This document shows positions 12,501 through 22,533 of a stretch of DNA of 64,000 nt, piece by piece (position 1 is the stretch's first letter; each line of letters starts with the position of its first letter). Both the position numbers and the translations under genes were made by a program. The stretch is from assembly GCA_024291935.2 (NCBI GenBank), contig CM044309.1, positions 101,732,628 to 101,796,627 on the forward strand. Reading direction: 5' to 3'. Under the pieces are notes generated by a model. The model saw nothing but the letters and a program-made list of their open reading frames with translations. It did not search any database and was not told the DNA's origin. The stretch comes from Okapia johnstoni. Taxonomy: Eukaryota; Chordata; Mammalia; Artiodactyla; Giraffidae.

Positions 12501-12935
12501 GGCAACGGGGCCGCGGTCCAGGCCACGGGCCGCAGCCCGCATGTCCCCAAACTGTACAAGTGCGCATCCTGCCTCAAAGAATTCCGTTCCAAGCAAGATC
12601 TGGTGAAACTGGACATCAACGGCCTGCCCTACGGTCTTTGCGCCGGCTGTGTGAACCTCAGTAAGAGCGCCAGTCCCGGGGTCAACATCGCTCCCGGCTC
12701 CAGTCGACCGGGCCTGGGCCAGACCGAGAACCTGGGGGCCGTGGAGGGCAAGGGCAAGGCCGGCGCCCCCAAGACGCGCTGCTCCAGCTGCAACGTGAAA
12801 TTTGAGTCCGAAAGTGAACTCCAGAACCACATCCAAACGGTCCACCGAGAGCTGGTGCCAGACAGCAACAGCACGCAATTGAAAACGCCGCAAGTCTCGC
12901 CCATGCCCAGAATCAGCCCCTCGCAATCGGATGAG
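9583..12935 (+). CDS. ZNF521: ZNF521 large zinc-finger exon (exon 4 by human numbering)
   Basis: This exon encodes 1,118 residues (the first codon is split) of zinc finger protein 521, a nuclear multi-finger transcription cofactor of the ZNF423/ZNF521 family. The family is known to antagonise EBF1, to bind SMADs and to recruit NuRD through an N-terminal motif that is not in this window. The sequence shows an acidic lead-in followed by about 25 C2H2 fingers. The first four are closely spaced canonical fingers with H-C links (roughly 9717-10036); later fingers are separated by linkers, including a Ser/Thr-rich and Arg-Gly-Arg-Lys stretch (about 10380-10570) and an acidic stretch (about 11900-12010). 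A degenerate four-cysteine finger lies near 12561-12650. The acceptor is a pyrimidine-rich tract ending cttgtcgttgcag at 9582, and the donor is GAG/gtaact at 12935/12936. No stop or frameshift is present, and by my recollection the length matches human residues 74-1191 without indels. Open frame continuing into both introns is not normal coding sequence. Confidence 0.97.
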
Positions 12936-12968
12936 GTAACTCACCTTTTTCTGATGCTTGCCCTTTAA
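12936..12968 (+). other. ZNF521: In-frame intronic extension of the large exon to the first stop
   Basis: If the donor at 12936 is not used, translation adds ten residues ([10 protein letters not shown]) and stops at TAA 12966-12968. Such a transcript would lack the last four fingers. I see no AATAAA within the next several hundred bases that would support an intronic polyadenylated form, so this is only a possible retained-intron product. Confidence 0.4.
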
Positions 12969-14436
12969 CCTCCCCAAACATCCTTTTCCACTGTAGCTTT
13001 ACCCTTTCCTCAGCTTTATTCATTGTCCTGTGCAGAGAGATGCTTTAGATCGAAGGGCAGTGGTTTTCCGCCGTGGCCATTAACAAGGATGGCTTGCTTC
13101 TTGGGAAGCAGCAGTTTGGGCTTGAATGGTGCAAAGTAGGACTAATTCCAGACTCCCTAGGATACTGTCTTCTCTGTGACTGAAGAGACCGGCTCTCATG
13201 CCAACACCACCTGAGATCTGGAATCTCAGTGTAGTTTCACTGCTAGGTGAAATCCCCAGATCCGACTTGTGTGTATGGCTGAGAGATAATGACATAAAAG
13301 CGAGATGTTATGAGCCGACATGCTGGCTTAGAGTAAGTTTAAAAGAATATATATATTTGTGGATAACAAAGTGGGTAAGGATGGCTTTTTAATATGGCGT
13401 TGTCAACCCTCACTGTTTGTCTTTGTCTTCTGGGTGGTGAGGAAGATATTTTCTCACAACAGGAATTTTTAAGAGCTCCTCCATTTATTAAGCTCCACGT
13501 GCTCCATGTTGGTTTTGAAGGCTCTCTTCCCAAGTCTTCACTCTCTGGATCTGGGTTTCAAAAGGAACATTTTCTTAGCTGAAGAGTCCTTTTGTGTTCC
13601 TTCCCTCCACAATTGAAAAACAAGTTCATTTACAGTGAAATAGTTTTGTAAATCATCCTTCCTTGAAGCTGAGCTGAGGTGGAGGGCTTGTTTTATTATA
13701 ATTTCTTTCTGCTTTATCACCTGGTTTCTAATAGCTCTCTCCCGGTTCCTACCTGCCCCTATATGGAGATCCAGCCAAAATGAAAACCCCAGGGAGACCT
13801 GTCTCCCTTCAGTCTGGGGTCACCGCCTTTTCCTTATCTTGTCTCTGCACTCACCCCCTCTCCGAGGCCCCCTGCAGCTCCCTGCAGATAGCCATCAGTC
13901 AGCTGGTAGGGGGGAGCCCAGAAGGCAAACACAGAGCCCCTCTTCCCCAGATGTGGGCTCTGTGTGAACAGGCAGACTCCCCAACTTTGAAGTCGCTTTC
14001 CCCTCTCTCCTCCGCAAGTAAATCCTCACCTTTCTGTCCTCTAAAGAAACGAAATCTTTTCAAACTGGAAGGAGGTCGTTTTGATAATGGTTCATGATGC
14101 GTGTGTTGGATCAAATCATTTCTTTGGAAGCAAATATTGCTAGCTGTCATCATCCGAACTGAAATGTTTCCCAACTTTTTATATCCATGATGTTTAAATC
14201 TAGAGAAAAGTTAAAGGAATAACACAAAGAACAGGTGTGTGTGTGTTCATGTATCCATGTCACAAATCTGCCAGATAGGAACATTTTGTCAGATTTTTCT
14301 CTGTCTTTGCAACCATTTTTTTTTAATTAATCTGAGCTACATGGAAGTAAATTGTAGATAACATATCTCCTAAGAATAAGGGCATTTTCTTACTTAACCA
14401 CAGTATCGTTAGCCCAGAAATTATTGAAATCAGATA
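12969..14436. other. Unique intronic sequence
   Basis: No recognised repeat or gene. The part at 13740-14060 is GC-richer and pyrimidine-biased, with tccctgcagctccctgcag-like direct repeats near 13872-13887. Confidence 0.6.
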
Positions 14437-14518
14437 AAGGTGAAAGTCACTCAGTCGTGTCTGACTCTTTGCAACCCCATGGACTGACATCTACCAGGCT
14501 CCTCCATCCATGGAATCA
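14437..14518 (-). mobile_element. Bov-tA/BovB-type 3' end fragment
   Basis: The reverse tail agtcactcagtcgtgtctga is followed by gcaaccccatggactg and ccaggctcctccatccatgg, then stops abruptly. This shared tail sequence cannot distinguish a truncated SINE from another member of the Bov family. Confidence 0.8.
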
Positions 14519-14621
14519 TCTAAAGAGATGAAAGAAATCTGTACTATCTTATATAAGTCCATATTCAGATTTCCCCAAATGTTTTATTTTTAAATGCTTT
14601 TGAACAAGAATTCTTTAAAAA

Positions 14622-14638
14622 AAAAAAAAAAAAGAGCG
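14622..14638. repeat. A homopolymer run
   Basis: About 17 consecutive A in AT-rich sequence not attached to a recognisable element. Confidence 0.7.
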
Positions 14639-14922
14639 TGTTTTCGGAAAATTATTCCTCTCTTCTGTTTTGTTATGCTTTACGTATGTAGAAGGGTTTT
14701 TATATTCAGGTTTAATTTAAATAGTGCCTAAAAGGGGTTTAAAATTAATTAATATGTGTGTGTGTATGATTGTGGTGGTATGTATGCATTTAAAATCAAG
14801 CAAAATTCAGTTCTTGTTTCTTAGTAGATTGTTTTTGGAAAGGAATTTGCCTGTTTCTTCTTATCTGTTCATGGTTTAAATTTTCTGATATTTCTAAATT
14901 GCTCTGTATTGTACCATTTAGG

Positions 14923-15138
14923 GAAATTCCCTGGTGGCTTAGACAATAAAGAATCTACCTGCAGTGCAGGAGACCCGGGTTCAATCCCTGGGTCAGGAAG
15001 ATCTCCTGGAGAAGGGAATGGCTACCTACTCCAGTATTCTTGCCTGGAAAATTCCATAGACAGAGGACCTGGTGGGCTACAGTCCATGGAATCACAAAGA
15101 GTCAAACATGACTTATCAACTGAACAACAACAACAACA
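14923..15138 (+). mobile_element. Bov-tA SINE with CAA-rich tail
   Basis: It begins gaaattccctggtggcttag, carries ggttcaatccctgggtcagg, and ends tgaacaacaacaacaac, a simple-repeat tail typical of these SINEs. Confidence 0.95.
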
Positions 15139-15269
15139 CAATACCATTTGAGGTGAAATATTTTAAAAATGAAGGAGGGCATATTAATAGTCTTTACCTG
15201 TTAAGTTGGTTAGAGTTGATCTGGGAAATTTGCCTTTTTTAATAGTATTTTTAAAATATCTTGGCCCAA

Positions 15270-15411
15270 TTTATTTATTTATATTTGTTTATTTATTTTT
15301 ACTCTTTGGCCAAAAGGCTTGTGGGATCTTAGGTTCCCCAACCAATGTTGAACCTGTACCCCCTGCAGAGGAAGGTGAAGTCTTAACTACTGGACTGCTA
15401 GGGAATTCCAA
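15270..15411 (-). mobile_element. CHR-type tRNA-derived SINE
   Basis: The left side is the reversed A-rich tail (tttatttattta repeats). It is followed by ggcttgtgggatcttaggtt and ccccaaccaatgttgaacc, ending at the head actggactgctagggaattc. This is the layout of the cetartiodactyl CHR family on the minus strand. Confidence 0.8.
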
Positions 15412-17845
15412 GGGAAATTTATCTTTAAGGGATGGTCAAGTCTTCAGTTATACCTAAAACCTTAATGATAATTATAAAGCTTAACTATATCCTTCACTTA
15501 CATAGAATAATACTTTTTAAAGTACTTTTTAATTTTAATTCTTACAATACTGTTTTTTAAGCACCTAGCTACTGAGGGTTAAAAAATGACTCCATGCAAA
15601 AGAATACCTTCTTATTAAATCTGATTAATAATAACTTGTAGCAGTGTCCTTAACTGACTTGATATTAAGATTCAGTTGTACATTTTTTCTTTGTGCCTCA
15701 ACAGTACACTAATCTATTCAACACTTTCACCCTTGTTACTGTTTTTCTTTATTATGCTATTTGTCATAAAAATTTTATGTGCCTACTTCCTTTCTGATAC
15801 TCTCCACCATAAAAAAAATTGTAAGTAGACCATACTATTTGGATTTGACATAGAAAATTATCTAAACATATGTAAAGTTTTACATAAATGAGCCTAAAAA
15901 GCGCATTGATGAGAAAGACATATAGTTTTACTTTGTTCTCATTCTTTGTTAGTCAAATTAAGCCTCTATGACTTCTCATTGTGGATATTGTGGAAATTTT
16001 TATCAGCAGAAATAAAGGTGAAGCTATTACATAAGAGTTTGGCAAAAAGCAGGCAGGCCATGTAGGACTAAATTTTATCACAAAAAGAAGTATCATGTGT
16101 ATGTTCATTGACTTAGATGTCTTAGGTGGGAATTAAAGGACTTAGCAATGTAGGTGGTATTTTCTTCTCTTCTTCTTGCTGAGGATTGAGGCTTCAGAAG
16201 AGAAAAGAAGACCTTGGGAGATAATAAAACCTGAATACCAGGTATTGTCAAGAACCAGGTTAGATTTTTCTGGACTCTGACTTACAGCCACAAAAGGGTA
16301 ATGATAGAAACTGGAGTGCATCTTCCAAAGACTGAAAAAGACAGTTATTTGGTCCAGACTAGAGTGCCTATTTAGAAGGGATTTAGATATAGTCTATAGA
16401 AGGATAAATACTATATAAACCCATATAATCCAAGAAATAGATGAAAAAACATGGTATGTGACAGTTAAAGAAGGATAATAGTCAGTAGCTGTTATGAGAT
16501 GAAGAAATTTGGAATTAAAGACAGAAGACTTGAATTTGAATTCCCACTTCTTCTGTGTGATGACTTCTAAGTTTGTGAAAAATGTTCTCTTTGTACCAAA
16601 ATTCTATGAGTAGTAACCTACATTTGCTGTGGAGACTTTGTTTTGAATAAAAAACGGGAGATGGGGGAAACCTATTCATTTCCATTTGCTCCTCAAAGAT
16701 TGACTATCATATGAATTTGTACCTGCGATGATTCCATAAATGGCAGAGAGAGTTTGAGGCAGGAAGAACTCTGGACATCTAGCGTTTTCCACACATGAAG
16801 CGCCTTGCAGACTCACTGACCTTTACTACGTGTTGAGTAAATGTTAGTTCTTCTTTTGGAATTCGTTGACACTAGCCTGGCACCCTGGTCAGGTGCTGCC
16901 CCATATGAACCTCAGAATGTTGTCTCCTGATGATCTTGAAAGCATGTGTCCATCTGCCTTCGTTTCCTTAAGATCTTTCATAGCCAGGTTTCTCTGAGGG
17001 CTTATATATTCACATTTCAGTTCACATCATCGCCACTATTCCATTGAAATTGCTCTTGGAAGGGTTACCAATTCCATATTCCTAGATGCCTGTACGATGC
17101 CACAGAATCAAAGCTAGAAGTGACAGTGGTCATCATCTGGCTAAACTGCCTTGTTTTACAGACAGTGAAACAGACTCAGATAAATGGAGATCTAAGGTCA
17201 CACAGTTAATAAGTGGTAGACAAGAGGCCCAGAGAATCCAGGCCTCCCAATTCCAAACTCAACGCCGGGCCCATCATAGGCAGACGCCTCTGGGCCGTGT
17301 CTGGCTGGTGGTTGTCCCAGAACCTTTCCCCACCCAGCGCAGTGTGGCAAGACAGCTGGCTCATGCAGAAACCCACCTGACTCAGTGACTGGAACCTCGG
17401 AGGTGTTAAATAAATTTGTGTTGTCTTCTGCATTCGTACACTATAGGGTTGCTGCTCCTATTTTGACCGCATTTGGACTCAAGTCTTGTTTTGTTATTGA
17501 AGTTCTGTCCTCGATATTCTGAGTGTGTGGGGGCCTATTGTTGTTATCCCACTCCACTTCAAGGTCTGTGTTCTCAAGAAAATTGTTACTGTCCTGCCAA
17601 GATTGCCACTGGTCTCCAGGTTCACCTCCGCAGCACTCTACAGAGTGGATGGCCCTCCCCTTGCTGCACCTCTCTCTGACTTCATGGTGTTCCCTCTCCA
17701 AGTCTTCTTCCTTCTTCTGCCTTTAGCAATTTCTCATTCTCTGCCTGTTCCAAAAGTGTAAGAATTCTTCAATCCTTTTTCTCTTCTGTATCTATTCTCT
17801 CCATAGCATCTCATCCATTCATGCTGCAGTAACTGTTTCTTTACT
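15412..17845. other. Unique AT-rich intronic sequence with a MIR relic
   Basis: No young repeat is seen. A reverse MIR core occurs near 17150-17265. The segment at 16700-17440 is closer to balanced GC. Confidence 0.55.
17150..17265 (-). mobile_element. MIR SINE relic
   Basis: Reverse-complement MIR core: ttttacagacagtgaaacag, then aggtcacacagttaataagt and ggtagacaagaggccc, matching the classic 'fraction of MIR' order with several substitutions. Confidence 0.65.
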
Positions 17846-18094
17846 GCTGCTGCTAAGTCGCTTCAGTCTTGTCCAACTCTGTGCGACCCCATAGACAGCA
17901 GCCCACCAGGCTCCCCTCGTCCCCGGAATTCTCCAGACAAGAATACTGGAGTGGGTTGCCATTTCCTTCTCCAATGCATGAAAGTGAAAAGTGAAAGTGA
18001 AGTCGCTCAGTCATGTCCCACTCTTAGCGACCCCATGGACTGCAGCCTACCAGGCTCATCTCTCCGTGGGATTTTCCAGGCAAGAGTACTGGAG
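17846..18094 (-). mobile_element. BOV-A2 dimeric SINE
   Basis: It starts with the reversed GCA-type tail (ctgctgctgctaagtcgctt) and holds two copies of the body, each with ccaggctc and caagaatactggagtg or caagagtactggagtg. The two are joined by atgaaagtgaaaagtgaaag. Confidence 0.93.
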
Positions 18095-18230
18095 TGTTTA
18101 CTAACATTTCCCAAATGTGTTTCTAGCCTAGTTCTCCTCTTAATTCCAGATTATTGTGTTCAACTGACAGTTTAACTTTGCCATTTGTATCGCTTTTAGC
18201 CTTCTGAAGTTTATTGTGTACTTTCTGAAC

Positions 18231-18890
18231 CCTCGATTCTCTCACCTGAAGCCTATCCTTTCCCAAACTTGCATCATTTTTGGTAGAGGGATCCATCCTA
18301 CACCCAATTATCAGGCAAGAAACCCAGGAATCCCTCCTGGCCCCTAGCTTTCCCTCTTTCCCCACATCTAATCTGTTAGTTCTGTGGATTCTACCTGCAG
18401 TGAGCATCCCATCCTCTTCTTTCCGTCTCCAAAGCCATCATCGTGGGCCAGGCTGCCGTCATTTCAGGATACCTCAGTAGCCTTCTGAGAAATTCCTCTT
18501 CTGCCTGCTTCTCGTCCAGTCTTCCTGCTGAAGTGGGAAGGCATCTTGTGGACATGTCCATCAATCTCAGGCTGTCACATCGAATTCTTCAGTGCCTTCC
18601 CATTTCTCTCAAATAAAACTCCAACCTCTCACCAGTTCATGAGGCCATGCACACCCTGGCCAGCTTGGCTGCCCTCATCTGATTCCGGTGCTGCCTCCTC
18701 CTGCTTTGTACCTAGCCTTCCAGCCTCTGGCGGGGTGGGGTGAGGGGCATCTGCTTTGGAGTCTTCGCCTGTCTTGCTTCCTCACCTGACCTGCACTTCT
18801 GAATCTGCTTCTCTGTACCACTGGCTCTTTCTAAGCTGTCAGGTGGGCCTTCCCTGAAAAGTCTTATCAAAGCTGGTCTCTTCCTAAAGA
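18231..18890 (-). mobile_element. Ancient dispersed-repeat-like stretch, family unresolved
   Basis: Pyrimidine-rich text such as ccacatctaatctgttag, ccaaagccatcatcgtgggc, ccttcccatttctctcaaat and gggccttccctgaaaagtc follows the order of a common, old mammalian dispersed repeat. I cannot name the family (L2 or L1M type) or fix the ends by eye, and the strand given is tentative. Confidence 0.35.
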
Positions 18891-19079
18891 TTTTCTTTTA
18901 AAATAGTCATTTTTCTTTACTCATTTATTTCCATCTTCCCTTTTCTCACCTGTGAACATCCAACAGCTTATCCCAAGAGCTTGATAAATATTAGTTGAAT
19001 AAATCAACATAGTCTCAGTACTTCAAAGGGACAAAATAGTATATACTCCATCTTTGGATGTATATGCAGGTATTGTTTT

Positions 19080-19299
19080 TGTTGTTGAGTCTCTAGGTCG
19101 TATCTGACTCTTTGTGACCCCATGGGACTGTAGCCCACCAAGCTTCTCTGTCTATGGGATTTCCTAGGCAAGAATACTGGAGTGGGTTGCCATTTCCTTC
19201 TTCAGGGGATCTTCCTGACCCAGGAATCAAACCCACATCTCTTGAGTCTCCTGCATTGTCAGGCAGATTCTTTACCACTGAGCCACCTGGGAAGCTCAG
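19080..19299 (-). mobile_element. Bov-tA SINE, near full length
   Basis: The reverse element runs from the tail ttgttgagtctctaggtcgt through aagaatactggagtgggttg to the head cactgagccacctgggaagc. Confidence 0.95.
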
Positions 19300-20880
19300 G
19301 TGTAGGTATATCTAGTAACTAATACCCACAAAGATAAGTAAGTTTACCCATAACTAATGAGATGCTTTAAAATTAGGTGTAATCAAAAAATATTAAATAG
19401 GCTAAAAGACTTGAAATTTCCAACAATTCAACATCATCTTCAGTGTGATGGTCTGTTTTAAGTGTCTCAAATTCAGTATTCTTCCTTTATAGTTCCTACA
19501 CTGAAAATAGAAGTGTACATGTAGACCATTCAGAGCCTACTTAAGCTCCAGAATTCTTTTTTGATTTGTTTTGTATAATAAAAATTTCCATATGAGGTTG
19601 AAAGAAAAATGTCAAAGTTTTTGTATTTCAAATGGCTGGTGCTAAGTTTTGCTAAGCTAAAGGAGCGAAAATAAATGAGTTAAGTTTCCTCTAAAATTAG
19701 ATAGAAAAATTACATGACCAAATAGACATGTAGAATTCAAAATGCTCTTGGAATAGCCTTAGTTGCTTTGCCAAGTTTAATCTGCTTTCAGATTTATTGT
19801 TGTTGTGTTCAGTATTTGTTTGGCATCTACAGTGCACTGGAACTGGGAGTTAATGACCCCTGGCATAAGCATTGGGTGTGGAACATGGAAGTGACTGCCT
19901 GCCATCCGCTGTGATGCATTGATCATTGCACCTCATGTTGAGTTTGCTTCCACTGTCACCCCTAGATTTTCCCCGTATTTACTTCCAGTTCTGGATTTTT
20001 TTTTTTTTTTGCTGAGGCTTCCATGTGCATACAGTGTCTTGTAGAAGTTCTGGAATTCAAAAAGAAGAATGTTTTTGTATACCGCCTTGAATCTTGAATT
20101 TCACATCTTTATTCCTTGAGTACTAGGCAAAAGAGTCTGAAATCACCCTTTTAGTGGTAGAATTCTGTTAAGCAGGAACATTTTACGTTTTGGCTGAAAT
20201 TATATCGAAGTAGAGATTAGTGAGTATACAAGATGCTTTTGAGTAATGAAACAAAATTGAAAGCTACATTCTGGATTTCTTATTATTATATGGCACCCCC
20301 TTCTACATAATACAGATGCAGTTTTCTATTGTACTTTCTGTTTCTAGAAATTTAGCAGCCTTTGGCTTTTAAAAAACCTAAATAGCCAGTTCTCTTATTT
20401 ATATATATATTTTTCACCGTTTAAGTGTGAATGTTTCCAAGGGCTCTACTTTTAATATGTTTGTCTCTTCCCTTGCCGTTGTTTCCTATTACTGACTTGT
20501 TATCCCATACAGATGACTAACATATCAAATTTCAGCTTGCAACCTCTTGTTAAGTACCATCTTAGATTTTCAGCTACCTATTTGCCATTACCAGTTGAAC
20601 ATTGTGCTAGCCATTTGATCAAATCATAATTTCTCTTTTCTCTCCAGTTTTTGTCTGTGTTCCATCATTCCCCTAATTATCCTCATTTGAACCATTGTGT
20701 GCATCTCTTAAATCTTGTGTGGTCTCCTGATCTTTTGAGTCAGTCACTCTCCAGGTGCTATGTTTTCTCTTCTATTTGCATCTCCCACGTTCTCTCTCCA
20801 GTCCAAGTCTTATCCTTGTAAACTAACTGGTCTCTTTCACTCCCTTCCTATCATAATTCTCAACATATAACAAATACATG
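19300..20880. other. Unique AT-rich intronic sequence
   Basis: No recognisable gene or young repeat. A T run lies at about 19996-20010. Confidence 0.6.
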
Positions 20881-21350
20881 TTAAATGAAAAAGATATCTT
20901 TAAAACCCCATAAATTTTAAAATTAAACCACCCATGGAACAAAGAGAAAATAGCAATTAAAAACACTTCAAACAGAAAAATAGCTACCCCTTAAAATTTG
21001 TAAGATACAAATTAAAGTAGTATTGACAGGGAAAGTTATTAGAACATAAAAATATATATTAGAAATTTTTTAAAAACTTAATATCAATGAGGTAAACATC
21101 AAACTTGAGACATTAGAACCAGAGCAAGAGAATAACCCCATAAAAAAGTAGAAATGAAGGAAATAATAAAACTAAGAGCAAAAAGTAATGAAATATAAAA
21201 CGACAAGGAGGCAAACAAAGTAAAACATAAAGTTTTTTCAAAGACTAACAAAGTTTACAGACTTCTGGCAAGCTTAATCAGGTTAAACCAACAATAAATA
21301 AATAATATGAATACCATAACTTTACATGTGTAGAAGTTAAAAAGATAGTT
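20881..21350 (+). mobile_element. Old L1 ORF2 fragment (outer element, part 1)
   Basis: A-rich text including ggaaataataaaactaagag and agacttctggcaagcttaat corresponds to the endonuclease-RT linker part of an ancient L1 ORF2 on the + strand, heavily decayed with no usable frame. It resumes at about 22130. Confidence 0.55.
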
Positions 21351-21354
21351 TGGA

Positions 21355-22130
21355 AACCATTACACATATCAAAATAACTGAAATAAAAAATGCATGAATT
21401 ATTGTTTTCAAGAGAGAAGACCAATTGCAACTCTCTTACTTTACTGGTGGGAGTATAATTTTGCTTTAAAAAACTGTTGGGCAGTATATACCAAAGCTGA
21501 TTACTGGTTTACTCGGTGATTCAGTATATACCAAAGCTGATTACTAGCTTACTCGGTGATTCATCAATTTCTAGGCTTATGTCTAAGAGAAATAAATACA
21601 TACATTTAACAAGTAATGAAGAAGAATATTCTTAATAGCTTTTGCATATAAGCTTTAATCTGGAATCAGTTGAAGTGTCAAAATAGAATAAATAAATACA
21701 CTGACATGTATTTATTTCATTCATACAATGAAATACTATGTGGAAATAAAGAAGAGTGAGCTACTGCTGTGTAACAACTTGGATGACCCTTGTAAGAATG
21801 ATGAAAAAGAAAAAGGAATCAGACACATTCTACTGCCGAACTCTACTCATATAAAATTTAAGAATGGACAAAACTAATTTGATGATCGAAGTCAGAATAG
21901 TTACCTTTGGCATAATATCAACTGGGAAAGGGAAGAAAGGAGTCTTTTGGTTGCTAAAAATATTCCATATCTAGATCTATGTGGTGGTTACACACCATTG
22001 TAAAATTTCATAAATCAGGCAGTACACTTCATTAGGCAATATACTTAACGTTAAATAACATATACATATTTAATGTGTGTGTTATTTCTTGATAAATATT
22101 TTACAGAATGTACTAAAAACACATAAAGAA
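21355..22130 (+). mobile_element. L1 3'-terminal fragment nested in the old L1
   Basis: The text ttactggtgggagtataatt followed by aatgaaatactatgtggaaa and gagctactgctgtgtaacaa follows the ORF2 end and 3' UTR of an L1. It breaks the older L1 whose ORF2 continues on both sides. A 40-bp tandem duplication is inside it (21482-21561). Confidence 0.55.
21482..21561. repeat. 40-bp tandem duplication inside an L1 fragment
   Basis: Unit starting cagtatataccaaagctgat occurs at 21482-21521 and 21522-21561 with two mismatches. Confidence 0.95.
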
Positions 22131-22533
22131 TAAAGTGATACTGTGTAGAACTTTATGCTAATAACTGGATAATTTTGATTATATGGGAACAGTTTTAGGA
22201 TAATATGTTACCGAAGCTGGCTCAAAAAAAAAATAATAAGAGAAATAGAATGATTGCATAAATACTAAAGAGTTAATAAACTGTTGAAAACCTTCCCACA
22301 AAGAAACTCCCAGATCATACACATAATTCAAAAGCTGTACCAGAAAGTACGAAAAGAGGGAACAGTTCAGTTCATTTAATGAATCTAGTACAATCTTGTC
22401 AAAACCAGGCAAAGATAGAAAAAGGAAGTTTTAGGGAAGTTTTACTCATGATTTTGTATTTTAAATTTTTAAATAATATAAACAAATTAAATTCATTATG
22501 TTAAAAATTTTATACAAAAACTAAAGTGATTTT
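22131..22533 (+). mobile_element. Old L1 ORF2 fragment (outer element, part 2)
   Basis: It holds gaactttatgctaataactg, then aaaccttcccacaaagaaac and tcaaaaccaggcaaagatag, which are recognisable points along L1 ORF2. It is cut by the BovB insertion at 22534 and continues after 26085. Confidence 0.6.
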
